From positions 1 through 12,566 of the forward strand of contig JBKPSJ010000158.1 in assembly GCA_046765875.1 (NCBI GenBank): a stretch of DNA of 12,566 bases, given 5' to 3'. Each line of letters starts with the position of its first letter. The stretch's first letter is position 1. The DNA is from DASRHY01 sp046765875. Lineage in GTDB: Bacteria > Actinomycetota > Actinomycetes > Propionibacteriales > Kribbellaceae. Positions 1 to 8,249 of this stretch are shown piece after piece. Both the position numbers and the translations under genes were made by a program. Below the pieces are notes generated by a model. The model ran no database searches. It was not told the origin of the DNA and saw only the letters and a list, made by a program, of their open reading frames with translations.

Positions 1-264
1 CTGGGAGGCGTCAACTGTGTTTCGGCGTGAGCTTTCCGTGCCGCCCTTCGGCGTGCTTCGGCGGCTGGGGTCGGACGTACGGTCAGGCTTGTCGGAGCCG
101 CCCCTGGTCGGGTTGGTGCCTCGGCTGCTTGTGTCGGCGCGACCCTTGGCCGGATCGGGGGTGGTGCGACGGGGTGCGGTGGGACGAGCGCTGTTGGTAG
201 TCGAGGTGCGGCGGCGCGGGGCGTCGTCTGGCCGGCGGCCTCCCGATCCGCTGCGATCGACCAC
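1..264 (-). CDS. ftsI: Probable FtsI (PBP2-type transpeptidase), N-terminal 88 residues only
   Basis: This reading frame is open from a GTG at 264 to the window edge, so the gene is partial. A run of A and six G (277-271 on the minus strand) lies 6 nt before this GTG and fits a Shine-Dalgarno site. The GTG at 271 overlaps that run and opens a different, soon-closed frame, so I reject it. The 88 visible residues are rich in Arg, Ser, Thr, Pro and Gly, with no hydrophobic stretch and no enzymatic motif. Actinobacterial FtsI proteins often carry such a long, basic, disordered cytoplasmic tail before the single membrane helix. The identity therefore rests on synteny: FtsI, the septal peptidoglycan transpeptidase, normally follows ftsL in this cluster. 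The gene begins 3 nt after the ftsL stop, which suggests coupling. The transmembrane helix and penicillin-binding domain lie outside the window. Confidence 0.6.
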   Translation of the reverse strand, partial: MVDRSGSGGRRPDDAPRRRTSTTNSARPTAPRRTTPDPAKGRADTSSRGTNPTRGGSDKPDRTSDPSRRSTPKGGTESSRRNTVDASQ

Positions 265-267
265 CCG

Positions 268-876
268 TCACCCCCCTGCGTGCCCGGTCGGCGTCGGCGC
301 CCTGGCCGGCCGCGCCGGCGGCTTGGTCTGTTGCCCCGTCGGCGGCGCCGACGGCTGGGTCGACGGCTGGGTCGACGGCTGGGTCGACGGCAGCGCAGAC
401 GGCGCCACCGTCGGCGGCTTCACCACAGGCATCGGCTTGGGCTTCGGCAACGGCGGCCCGAACGCGGTCGCGCCGCTGCCCGCCTTGCCCTTCTCCGGTA
501 CGCCGAGCACCTTGCCGTCAGGCAGCCGTAGGAACACCGGATTCGGGTTCGGCACCATGCCGAGCGCGAGCGCCCGGTCGGCCAGGTGCTGCGGTGCCTC
601 CAGGGTGCGGACCTGGTGCTCCAGTGCCTCCTGCTGGTCCTGCAGTTGCTGGGCCTGCTTGTTCAGGTCGGTCACCCGGAACGTGCCCTGCTGGAGGCCG
701 GTGTTGAGCAGCAACAACCCGACCAGGCCGGCAACCAGTAACGCCACCACGAAAAGGACGAACGGCATCCGTGGCGGCCGGAACGGCGCGTCGTCGACGA
801 CCCGTAGCCGCGGCCGGGTGGACCGGACTGGCTGCCGGGCGGTACCCGCGCGAGTGGGTCCGAGAACTGTGCTCAT
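268..876 (-). CDS. ftsL: Cell division protein FtsL
   Basis: 202 residues. A basic cytoplasmic N-terminus (1-37) is followed by one membrane helix (about 38-57) and a Gln/Leu-rich periplasmic-side coiled coil (about 62-93). A short conserved-looking segment follows, with an ALGM-like core and a hydrophobic strand (about 98-125). This is the FtsL/DivIC layout. FtsL pairs with DivIC/FtsB and FtsQ at the septum to activate FtsW-FtsI. From about 135 to the end is a Pro/Thr/Ser/Ala tail with a tandem STQP repeat, probably disordered in the exoplasm. Its length and repeats are unusual for FtsL. The ATG at 876 overlaps the rsmH stop (ATGA), implying translational coupling. The position between rsmH and probable ftsI supports the call more than sequence identity does, because FtsL diverges quickly. 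Confidence 0.85.
   Translation of the reverse strand: MSTVLGPTRAGTARQPVRSTRPRLRVVDDAPFRPPRMPFVLFVVALLVAGLVGLLLLNTGLQQGTFRVTDLNKQAQQLQDQQEALEHQVRTLEAPQHLADRALALGMVPNPNPVFLRLPDGKVLGVPEKGKAGSGATAFGPPLPKPKPMPVVKPPTVAPSALPSTQPSTQPSTQPSAPPTGQQTKPPARPARAPTPTGHAGG
349..384 (-). repeat. Three perfect 12-bp tandem repeats within ftsL
   Basis: The 12-mer cgacggctgggt (plus strand) occurs three times head to tail at 349-360, 361-372 and 373-384. A partial fourth copy starts at 385. It encodes tandem Ser-Thr-Gln-Pro units in the tail of FtsL. Because 12 is a multiple of 3, copy-number change would lengthen or shorten the tail without a frameshift. Confidence 0.95.
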
Positions 877-1814
877 GCTGCCTCCCGGATCCGTTCGGCG
901 GCGCGGACGCGGGCGGAGGCGGCCCGTGGGTTCGCCGCGACTTCGCGGTCGGACGGGCGTTCGGCGCCGCGGGTCAGCAGCCGCAGGTACGGCTCGTGGC
1001 CGGCCGGGATCACCGGCAGGTCATCGGGTACGTCGCTGCGGGTGCCCGCGGCCAGCGTCTGCTTGGCGATCCGGTCCTCCAGTGAGTGGTAACTCATGAC
1101 GACGATCCGGCCATGCATCGCGAGCGCCCGGATCGCCCGCGGCAGGGCACGTTCGAGCACGTCCAACTCGCCGTTCACCTCGATCCGCAGCGCCTGGAAT
1201 GTGCGCTTGGCGGGATGTCCGCCGGTACGCCGGGCAGCGGCCGGGATCGCATTGCGGACCAGTTCGGACAGCCGCGCGCTGGTGTCGAACGGCCGGCGAG
1301 CACGTTCGGCCACGATCCGGTCGGCGATCCGCCGGGCGAAGCGCTCCTCGCCGTACCGGAACAGGATCCGGGCAAGCTCAGCCGAGCTATAGGTATTGAC
1401 AACCTCCGCGGCAGTGAGCGGGGACGTCGTGTCCATCCGCATGTCCAGCGGCGCATCCTGGGCGTACGCGAACCCGCGCGCCGCCTCGTCGAGCTGTAGC
1501 GACGAGACGCCCAGGTCGAACAGCGCGCCGTCGACCGCGGGAATGCCGAGCTCCTCGAGCACCCGCGGCAGCTCGTCGTACACCGCGTGCACGAACGTCG
1601 TACGGCCCTCGAACGGCGCGAGCCGCTCGCCGGCCAGCCGCAGCGCCTGCGGATCACGGTCGAGCCCGACGAGTCGCAGCCGGTCGTAGGAGCGCAGGAA
1701 TGCCTCGGAGTGCCCGCCGAGCCCGAGCGTGGCATCGACCAGGACCGCTCCGTCGTGCGACAGCGCGGGCCCGAGCAGGGCGAGGACGCGGTCCACCATC
1801 ACGGGCACGTGCAT
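873..1814 (-). CDS. rsmH: 16S rRNA (cytosine1402-N4)-methyltransferase RsmH
   Basis: RsmH (MraW) uses SAM to methylate N4 of C1402 in the ribosomal P site of 16S rRNA. The 313-residue protein has the family hallmarks in order: the SAM-binding motif DATLGLGGHS (27-36), FDLGVSS (99-105), DMRMD (124-128), the HPAKRTFQALRIEVN segment (200-214) and SYHSLEDR (241-248). I chose the ATG at 1814, which gives the typical MHVPV start with a GGCGGG tract 6 nt upstream. The TTG two codons earlier abuts that tract and is less likely. The length is normal for the family. The stop overlaps the ftsL start (ATGA). Upstream, 314 bp separate it from mraZ; that gap holds hairpins and inverted repeats, so expression could be separable from mraZ. 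Confidence 0.97.
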   Translation of the reverse strand: MHVPVMVDRVLALLGPALSHDGAVLVDATLGLGGHSEAFLRSYDRLRLVGLDRDPQALRLAGERLAPFEGRTTFVHAVYDELPRVLEELGIPAVDGALFDLGVSSLQLDEAARGFAYAQDAPLDMRMDTTSPLTAAEVVNTYSSAELARILFRYGEERFARRIADRIVAERARRPFDTSARLSELVRNAIPAAARRTGGHPAKRTFQALRIEVNGELDVLERALPRAIRALAMHGRIVVMSYHSLEDRIAKQTLAAGTRSDVPDDLPVIPAGHEPYLRLLTRGAERPSDREVAANPRAASARVRAAERIREAA

Positions 1815-2128
1815 CGTCAACCCGCCGTCCGCGGGGTGCGCACGGCACCGGACACGACCTGCATCTCGACCCCTTCGTCACTCTTGGCACCGCGCGGTAC
1901 GTGGGAGCGACCCCAGCCCCCGCGGGTTCGTCCGGCCGAGGTTGCGGCCCGGCCGTCGTACAACTGCTGTCTTGTCTGACCGGCCCCTCGTCCGGCCAGA
2001 TCACGGGTACGCCCTCCGGGGAAGACCCAGTTCCTGTCGGGCACCGGGGAAGTGATGCCAGAAAGCCACCGGTCGGAGGTCGGACCCGTGATCTCGCCGT
2101 ACGACGCGATCCCGGCTACTGCGGACTG
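1815..2128 (-). other. mraZ-rsmH gap with inverted and direct repeats, no convincing gene
   Basis: This 314-bp gap carries no reading frame with coding character; the short open frames are Arg/Gly-rich. An 11-bp perfect inverted repeat, AGATCACGGGT at 1998-2008 and ACCCGTGATCT at 2084-2094, flanks 75 bp. Inside it CCGGGGAAG occurs twice (2016-2024 and 2044-2052). TCGTCCGGCC occurs twice, 60 bp apart (1928-1937 and 1988-1997). ACCGCGCGGT at 1889-1898 is a perfect palindrome. I see no good minus-strand promoter hexamer pair. Confidence 0.6.
1975..2000 (-). promoter_or_regulatory. Hairpin in the mraZ-rsmH transcript, possible attenuator
   Basis: On the minus strand TCTGGCCGG pairs with CCGGTCAGA through 9 bp, including one G-U pair, around an 8-nt loop. 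No U tract follows. It lies about 130 nt past the mraZ stop and 160 nt before rsmH. It also touches the left arm (1998-2008) of the 11-bp inverted repeat, so the two structures could compete. A role as terminator, attenuator or processing site is inferred from position only. Confidence 0.4.
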
Positions 2129-2560
2129 CTAGAAGATCCCGGGCAGGACCTCCTCCGAGAGGTCGGCGAACGCCTGCTCCTGCTCGGCTGAGTACCTGTT
2201 CCAGTTCTCCTGGTTCCAGATCTCCACCCGGTTCATCGCTCCGATCACGACACACTCGCGATCGAGTGAGGCGTATGCCCGGAGCATCGGCGGGAGGGTG
2301 ATCCGGCCCTGCTTGTCAGGCGTCTCGTTCGAGGCGCCGGCGAACAGCATCCGCAGGTAGTCCCGCGCACCCTTGTTGGTGATCGGTGCCTGCTTGAGCT
2401 GCTGGGTCATCTGGATGAACTCGGCCTCGGGCCATACCGACAGCGAGCGCTCCTGCCCGCGCGTGATCACCAGCCCTTCCGCCAGCTCGTCGCGGAACTT
2501 CGCGGGCAGAAACAGCCGGCCCTTGTCGTCGAGCTTGGGGAAGTGCGTTCCGAGGAACAC
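2129..2560 (-). CDS. mraZ: Transcriptional regulator MraZ
   Basis: MraZ is a ring-forming DNA-binding protein with two SpoVT/AbrB-like domains that regulates the dcw promoter. The GTG at 2560 gives 143 residues, and GGAGG at 2572-2568 sits 7 nt upstream. The open frame extends 14 codons further, but that extension runs through the ribosome binding site and is not part of the family. Both DNA-binding halves carry the signature: LDDKGRLFLPAKFR (10-23) and DKQGRITLP (82-90). The length matches actinobacterial MraZ. It is the first gene of the cluster, and its own promoter carries phased TGGGN-type boxes (see 2626-2670), so autoregulation is likely. The downstream gap to rsmH is 314 bp. Confidence 0.97.
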   Translation of the reverse strand: MFLGTHFPKLDDKGRLFLPAKFRDELAEGLVITRGQERSLSVWPEAEFIQMTQQLKQAPITNKGARDYLRMLFAGASNETPDKQGRITLPPMLRAYASLDRECVVIGAMNRVEIWNQENWNRYSAEQEQAFADLSEEVLPGIF

Positions 2561-2625
2561 GTCTCCACCTCCCCGTGGGACGACGACCTGGAGGTACGGC
2601 AATCCACCAGATCCACGCTTGCCTC

Positions 2626-2670
2626 ATCCATTGTACTCCACCGTACCCCACAATGCCCCACTGTCAACCA
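2626..2670 (-). promoter_or_regulatory. mraZ promoter with five 10-bp-phased MraZ boxes
   Basis: Reading the minus strand, TGG triplets begin at exactly 10-bp intervals: TGGTT (2670), TGGGG (2660), TGGGG (2650), TGGAG (2640) and TGGAT (2630). MraZ is known to bind TGGGN direct repeats separated by 5 nt; two boxes are perfect and three are degenerate. A consensus TTGACA -35 (2667-2662) overlaps the first box. TACGGT (2645-2640), 16 bp further on, can serve as -10; TACAAT (2635-2630) is an alternative -10 lacking a well-placed -35. The promoter and operator are therefore interleaved, consistent with repression by MraZ binding. The leader to the GTG would be about 70 nt. Confidence 0.85.
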
Positions 2671-2851
2671 GATTCGCTGTATGTCGCTCCCCCGTACGCT
2701 TGGAGGGGTACGTGTGACGAGGGGCAGCTCGGCGATGACCGACGGAGGACAGGCGGCTGTGGACGCGACTGCGAGTGGTAACGAATCGGCCGTCGGTATA
2801 GGCCGCCTGGCATCATCGAGTCAGAATGAGCGGGCCGTCGACCAAGCTTGG

Positions 2852-2856
2852 GGAGG
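2852..2856 (+). promoter_or_regulatory. Shine-Dalgarno site fixing the moxR start
   Basis: GGAGG lies 7 nt before the GTG at 2864. The frame is open further upstream to 2543, with possible ATG or GTG starts such as 2735. None has a comparable site, and the extra residues are low complexity and unlike MoxR proteins. Confidence 0.8.
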
Positions 2857-2863
2857 ACCCCGC

Positions 2864-3853
<990 letters not shown>

Positions 3854-3865
3854 GAGGTACCCGTC

Positions 3866-5155
3866 ATGCCGTCGCCGTTGCGCGGACTGACCACACGAGG
3901 CCGGGCGTTCGTCGCCGCCGGCGCGACCGCCTCGGTCTGTTCGCTGCTGCTCGGCCAGAAGGATCTGCTGCGCGTCGGCATCCTCCTGGTCGCGCTGCCG
4001 ATCGTCTCCGCCCTCGTCGTCGGCCGTACGAGACTGCGCCTCGCCGTACGCCGTACCGTCACCCCCGGTGATGTAGCCGTGGGTCAGCCGGCCACCGTTG
4101 AGCTGGCACTGTCGAACCGCGGCCGGATGCCGGCCGGGCTGCTGCTGCTCGAGGACCGGATCCCGTACGTTCTCGGGCACAGGCCGAGGTTCGTGGTCGA
4201 CCGGGTCAGCCCGAACTGGCGCCGAACGGTCTCGTACCAGATCAAGTCCGACGTGCGCGGGATGTACCAGGTCGGCCCGCTGATGCTCACCGTCGCCGAC
4301 CCGTTCGGGCTGGTCGAGACCAGCCGGCTGTTCGCCGAGAGCCAGAACCTGCTGGTGACGCCGCGTGTGGACCGGCTGCCACAGGTACGTCTGGGCACCG
4401 ACCGGGCCGGGTCGGGTGAGAACCGGCCGCGCGCGATCGCCGCCGCCGGCGAGGAGGACGCGACGGTCCGCGAGTATCGCGACGGCGACGACCTGCGCCG
4501 GGTGCACTGGCGTTCGACCGCGCGGCGCGGCTCGCTGATGGTCCGCCGCGAGGAGCAGCCGTGGCAGAGCCGGTGCGCGCTCTTCATCGACGCCCGGAGC
4601 ACGTCCCACCACGGCCACGGCCCGTCGTCGAGCCTCGAATGGTCGGTCAGCGCGGCCGCCTCGATCGGGCTCGACGTGATCCGGCGCGGCTACATCACCA
4701 CGATGCTCGGCGGACCGACGACGCTGAGCGCCATCAGCCGCCGCAGTTCCGCCGCGGTGCACCATCCGCTGACAGCACACCAGATGCTGATCGAGTGCGC
4801 GACCGTCGAGGAGCACCGGTACGCCGAGATCACCGCCCTGCTCGACGTCGACCGGCAGGCCCAGGAGCCCAGCCTGGTGATCGCCATCGTCGGGCCGTGC
4901 GGCGACGCCGACATCACCGCGCTGAACCGGTGGCGCACCAACCAGGCGACCGGGCTGGCACTGCTGATCGACTCGGCCACCTGGACGCTCGGCACCGAAG
5001 CCGGCACCGCCGGCACCAGCAGGCTGAGCGCCAAGATCGATGCGACCGAGATGGAGTTGAACCGCAACGGCTGGCGGGTTGCCCGGGTCCGGCGCGGTGA
5101 TGATCTGCCTACGCTGTGGTCGGCGCTGGGACTGCGGACGGGACGAATCGCATGA
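3866..5155 (+). CDS. DUF58 domain protein (MoxR-operon partner)
   Basis: 429 residues starting at ATG 3866, 12 nt after the moxR stop, with AGAGG 8 nt upstream. Two membrane segments lie near the N-terminus (about 12-30 and 33-53). A beta-rich region follows, containing RGMYQVGPLMLTVADPFGL (131-149), which is typical of the family. The DUF58 signature VREYRDGDDLRRVHWRSTAR (201-220) follows. The C-terminal half resembles a von Willebrand A-like fold, which DUF58 proteins are thought to have, but a complete metal-site motif is not obvious. In MoxR operons this protein is thought to be a membrane-anchored adaptor for the ATPase. Its stop overlaps the next start (ATGA), so the stoichiometry of the two membrane proteins is probably coupled. 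Confidence 0.93.
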   Translation: MPSPLRGLTTRGRAFVAAGATASVCSLLLGQKDLLRVGILLVALPIVSALVVGRTRLRLAVRRTVTPGDVAVGQPATVELALSNRGRMPAGLLLLEDRIPYVLGHRPRFVVDRVSPNWRRTVSYQIKSDVRGMYQVGPLMLTVADPFGLVETSRLFAESQNLLVTPRVDRLPQVRLGTDRAGSGENRPRAIAAAGEEDATVREYRDGDDLRRVHWRSTARRGSLMVRREEQPWQSRCALFIDARSTSHHGHGPSSSLEWSVSAAASIGLDVIRRGYITTMLGGPTTLSAISRRSSAAVHHPLTAHQMLIECATVEEHRYAEITALLDVDRQAQEPSLVIAIVGPCGDADITALNRWRTNQATGLALLIDSATWTLGTEAGTAGTSRLSAKIDATEMELNRNGWRVARVRRGDDLPTLWSALGLRTGRIA

Positions 5156-7509
5156 TCGGGCAGATGCGGTTGTCGATCGCCGCCTGGGCGGCGACGGTGC
5201 TCGGTGCGATGGTCCTGGTGCCGGTGTTCTCCGGCCCGTTCCTGTTCGTGAGCGCGTTCCTGTGCGCCATCGTCACCGGCACCGGTCAGCTCCTGCAGTC
5301 CTGGCGTACGCCGAGACTGCTGGTACCGCTGATTCAGTTGCTGGTGCTGGTCGAGGCCATGGCCCTGGTCTTCTACAGCGACACCCTCAAGTACCTCGTG
5401 GTGCCGTGGAATGAGACCGCACTGGCGTTCAACGACGACATGGTCAGCGCTCTCGACGGCATCAACCGATTCAGCGCACCGCTGCCGCCGGAGGCGTACT
5501 TCACCGTCTTCGCGTCCGGTGTGGTCGCACTGACTGGGTTGTTCATCCACGTGATCGCCGTGCAGTTGCGGCAGGCGTCCTGGGCCGGCCTGCTTCTGCT
5601 GATGATGTACACGGTGCCTGCGGCAACAGTTCAAGGCGGCCTGTCGGCGTTCTGGTTCATCCCGCCGGCGATCGGGTACATCGTGCTGCTGTCCGCGGAA
5701 GGCCGGGCCCGGTTGTCGCGGTGGGGTCGCCGCATCGGCGGCGTCACGACGCTGGAGCAGAACCAGCAGATCGAGGCGTCCGCGGCAGGCCAGGCCGGCC
5801 GCCGGATCGGACTGACCGTGATCGCGGTGGCGGCGCTGCTGCCCGCGCTGCTGCCCAGCCTGCCCGAAGGTGTCTTCGGCAACGGTCTGGCCGGCGGCGC
5901 CGGCGGCAGCGGGCCCGGCGGCGCGGTCAGCCTCGGCGTCAACCCGATGCTCGACATGGGCAAGAACCTCCGGCAGGGCGAGAATTCGGTGGCACTGACC
6001 TACACCGGCGACTCGACGTACCTGCGACTCACCGTGCTCGATCAGTTCGACGGCAACGTCTGGACGATCTCGCCGCGCACCGGGTTCACCAATGTGAACG
6101 GCGACTTCGTGACGCCGCCCGGACTGCAGCTACCGCTGGACTCGGTGAAGGTCGTCAAACATGACGTTCGGGTTACCAAGCTGTTGCGCAGCCCGTGGGT
6201 CCCGGTGCCGTACCCTCCGCACACGCTGTCGATCAACAACGGCAAGTGGCGCTACGACACCAGCGCGATGGACATCTCCTCGAAGAACGCCCGCTCGGTG
6301 GCGGGCGTGCACTACAAGGTCACGTCGTACCTGGTGGACCCGACCGAGGACCAGTTGCGCGACGCGCTCGACACCGGAGCGCCGGACCCGTACAGCCTGC
6401 AGCTGCCGAAGTCGGTACCGCAGCGGATCCGCCAGCTGGCGCAGCAAGTCACGGTCAATGCCAAGGGCAACCACTACCTCCAGGCGGCCGCGCTGCAGAG
6501 CTATCTGCGCGACACGGGCGGGTTCCGGTACGACACCACCAACGACACGCGTAGCGGGATGGACGCGATCGAGGCGTTCCTGTTCCAGAGCAAGGCCGGG
6601 TACTGCGAGCAGTTCTCGACCGCGATGGCGCTGATGGCCCGTACGATCGGCATTCCGGCCCGGGTCGCCATCGGATTCCTGCCGGGCCAGCGCGACGGCA
6701 ACAAGCACGTGGTCCGCATGCACGACATGCACGCCTGGCCGGAGCTGTACTTCGAGGGCATCGGCTGGGTGCGGTTCGAGCCGACGCCTGCGGTCCAGAC
6801 CGGCGCGGCGCCGGGCTGGACGCAGCCGACGAACACCAACCCGACAGACACCCCGACGTCCGGCACACCGACCGACCCGCAGTCGACATCCCCGAACACC
6901 GGCAACCCCGAGGACAGGCGCCTCGAGGGCCAGAACAACCTCCCGGGCGAGCGGGACACCCCGGGCGCGGCGGTGCCGACGAGCTGGTGGGACGGCAACG
7001 GGCCGCGCTGGGGCGGCGGCGCGCTCGCGGTGATCGTGCTCAGCATGGTCCCCTGGCTGGTCCGCTCGATGGTCCGTCGTCGCCGGTTCCGCCAGGAGCC
7101 GAGCCAGGCGGCGATCGAGGGTCTGTGGGCCGAGATCCGCGACACCGCACGCGACATCGGGATGGACTGGTCCGACGCGGCGACGCCACGACAATCGGGC
7201 TCGCGGCTGGTCGGCAGACTGCCGGGGGAGGTTCGCCCGAAGGCGATCCGGGTTGCGCGCGCGGTCGAGTTCGGCCGGTACGCCGGCGTGGAGCAGCGCA
7301 AGCTCGACCTTCGCGACGACGCGAGGTCGGTCCGTGAGGCGCTGTTCAACACCGCCTCTACAGGTCAGCGCTGGCGGGCCCGGCTACTGCCGAGGTCGTT
7401 GCGCTGGTACGTCAGCCGCGGAAGCTCGGAAGCCTCGGACCTGCTCGACCGGTTCGACCTGGCCCTGGCGCGCCTCCGCTCGCTCTTGGTCCCCCGCCGC
7501 TCCACCTAG
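5152..7509 (+). CDS. Membrane transglutaminase-like protein with C-terminal DUF4129-like region
   Basis: 785 residues from ATG 5152, which overlaps the DUF58 stop; GGGAC lies 7 nt upstream. Several membrane helices fill residues 6-235. A Gly-rich linker (about 244-260) leads to an extracytoplasmic domain with the transglutaminase-like core: KAGYCEQFSTAMALMAR with Cys485, MHAWPELYFEG with His527, and GWVRFEPTP, where Glu543 takes the place usually held by Asp. A Pro/Thr/Asn-rich linker (about 548-605), another membrane helix (about 622-638) and a cytoplasmic helical tail (645-785) follow, as in TgpA-like proteins with DUF4129. The family is implicated in cysteine-protease or transamidase chemistry at the envelope; the substrate is unknown. 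It is the last gene of the operon, before the hairpin at 7532. Confidence 0.92.
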   Translation: MIGQMRLSIAAWAATVLGAMVLVPVFSGPFLFVSAFLCAIVTGTGQLLQSWRTPRLLVPLIQLLVLVEAMALVFYSDTLKYLVVPWNETALAFNDDMVSALDGINRFSAPLPPEAYFTVFASGVVALTGLFIHVIAVQLRQASWAGLLLLMMYTVPAATVQGGLSAFWFIPPAIGYIVLLSAEGRARLSRWGRRIGGVTTLEQNQQIEASAAGQAGRRIGLTVIAVAALLPALLPSLPEGVFGNGLAGGAGGSGPGGAVSLGVNPMLDMGKNLRQGENSVALTYTGDSTYLRLTVLDQFDGNVWTISPRTGFTNVNGDFVTPPGLQLPLDSVKVVKHDVRVTKLLRSPWVPVPYPPHTLSINNGKWRYDTSAMDISSKNARSVAGVHYKVTSYLVDPTEDQLRDALDTGAPDPYSLQLPKSVPQRIRQLAQQVTVNAKGNHYLQAAALQSYLRDTGGFRYDTTNDTRSGMDAIEAFLFQSKAGYCEQFSTAMALMARTIGIPARVAIGFLPGQRDGNKHVVRMHDMHAWPELYFEGIGWVRFEPTPAVQTGAAPGWTQPTNTNPTDTPTSGTPTDPQSTSPNTGNPEDRRLEGQNNLPGERDTPGAAVPTSWWDGNGPRWGGGALAVIVLSMVPWLVRSMVRRRRFRQEPSQAAIEGLWAEIRDTARDIGMDWSDAATPRQSGSRLVGRLPGEVRPKAIRVARAVEFGRYAGVEQRKLDLRDDARSVREALFNTASTGQRWRARLLPRSLRWYVSRGSSEASDLLDRFDLALARLRSLLVPRRST

Positions 7510-7531
7510 CATCAACCGTCAGCCAACGGCG

Positions 7532-7566
7532 AGGCCGGTCACGGATCCCGATCCCGTGACCGGCCT
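7532..7566 (+). terminator. Terminator hairpin of the moxR operon
   Basis: A 13-bp perfect stem, aggccggtcacgg (7532-7544) with ccgtgaccggcct (7554-7566), encloses a 9-nt loop 22 nt after the last stop codon. Only a weak T-rich stretch (ttatt) follows. Strong stems without a long U tract are common actinobacterial terminators. Confidence 0.8.
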
Positions 7567-7618
7567 ACCGTTATTGCACTCGGTGGTGGCAGTCCTCACC
7601 GAAAGGCGGCCAGACGCA

Positions 7619-7654
7619 GCACATCACGCCTCCGCTGGGCGGGGCGTGATGTGC
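7619..7654 (-). terminator. Terminator hairpin of the DUF3040 gene
   Basis: A 12-bp perfect stem, gcacatcacgcc (7619-7630) with ggcgtgatgtgc (7643-7654), can extend by ccgc/gcgg in the loop with a one-base bulge. It lies 40 nt beyond the DUF3040 stop on the minus strand. With the hairpin at 7532 it forms a pair of terminators between convergent genes. No U tract is seen on either side. Confidence 0.7.
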
Positions 7655-7694
7655 AGGACGTGCTTGTGCGGTTGTGGCCTCGAGCGCAGGCCGA

Positions 7695-8099
7695 TCAGAG
7701 GTCTTCGTCGCGACGACGGCGCCAGCGGTCTTCCATCCGCTCCATGAAGCCGCCGGACGACTCGTGCCTGGTCTTGCTCTTGCTCTTCTTAGGCATCGGC
7801 GTCACGTTGTCGGACGAGTCCGACGACGCACTGATCCGGCGCATGCTGAGCGCGGCGATGTATAGACACGCAACCATCACCACGAAGCCGATAACGCCGA
7901 CGATCGTGTTCGGCAGGATCGCACCGGTCATCAGAATGCCGATACCGAGGATGAAGCCGACGCTGGCGAGCAGAGCTCGACGCTTGTAGTAGACGCGCAC
8001 ATTCGTGCCTCGCATCGCGGATACGAACTTCGGGTCTTCCGCTGCGAGGGCTCGTTCGAGCTGCTCGAATTGGCGCTGCTCTTCTTCCGAGAGGGGCAC
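7695..8099 (-). CDS. DUF3040 family membrane protein
   Basis: 134 residues from GTG 8099. GGAGGG at 8112-8107 lies 7 nt upstream, and the product then begins MPLSEEEQRQFEQLERALAAEDPKF, the characteristic DUF3040 opening. An ATG at 8114 overlaps the ribosome site and is rejected. Two membrane helices (about 43-62 and 65-85) are separated by a very short turn. The tail is Ser/Lys/Arg-rich and strongly basic (about 100-134), probably cytoplasmic and disordered. DUF3040 proteins are widespread in Actinobacteria and often lie close to the dcw cluster; their function is not known to me. The gene looks monocistronic: it converges on the moxR operon, and its upstream neighbour ends 404 bp away. Confidence 0.9.
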   Translation of the reverse strand: MPLSEEEQRQFEQLERALAAEDPKFVSAMRGTNVRVYYKRRALLASVGFILGIGILMTGAILPNTIVGVIGFVVMVACLYIAALSMRRISASSDSSDNVTPMPKKSKSKTRHESSGGFMERMEDRWRRRRDEDL

Positions 8100-8141
8100 C
8101 GTCCATCCCTCCATGACGAGCGCTGCTGATAGGCCGGTTCC

Positions 8142-8170
8142 AGCATAAGCCGCGGTCCCGGTCCACGAAA
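8142..8170 (-). promoter_or_regulatory. Candidate DUF3040 promoter
   Basis: On the minus strand TATGCT (8147-8142) resembles a -10. TTTCGT (8170-8165), 17 bp upstream, is a poor -35. Transcription from here would give a leader of about 35 nt before GTG 8099. The call rests on the -10 and its position only. Confidence 0.25.
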
Positions 8171-8249
8171 CCCTGGCCGGGTCACGGGCGAGTCACCCGT
8201 TTCATCGAGCGGAGTCATCGCATCGTTACACCTCGCATGTCCGCGAACC

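Noticed and set aside
83..271. 62-codon minus-strand ORF starting at the GTG overlapping the ftsL stop
   Set aside because: It overlaps the expected ftsI N-terminus out of frame, its start sits on the G-run ribosome site, and it closes early. The frame from GTG 264 has correct spacing and stays open.
349..384. Tandem repeats as a CRISPR-like array
   Set aside because: The units are contiguous 12-mers without spacers and are in frame within ftsL.
17..1099. Long plus-strand ORF of 360 codons
   Set aside because: It is antisense to ftsI, ftsL and rsmH; Arg/Gly-rich low-complexity content is typical of shadows of GC-rich genes.
1961..1990. Possible minus-strand promoter (TACGAC -10) before rsmH
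   Set aside because: No -35 element at acceptable spacing; a match this weak is expected by chance.
1817..2044. 75-codon minus-strand ORF between mraZ and rsmH
   Set aside because: No ribosome site, Arg/Gly-rich composition and no recognisable motif; it runs through the hairpin and repeats of the gap.
2543..2863. 107-codon N-terminal extension of the MoxR gene
   Set aside because: It runs antisense across the mraZ promoter and start, has no family resemblance, and the GTG at 2864 has an excellent ribosome site.
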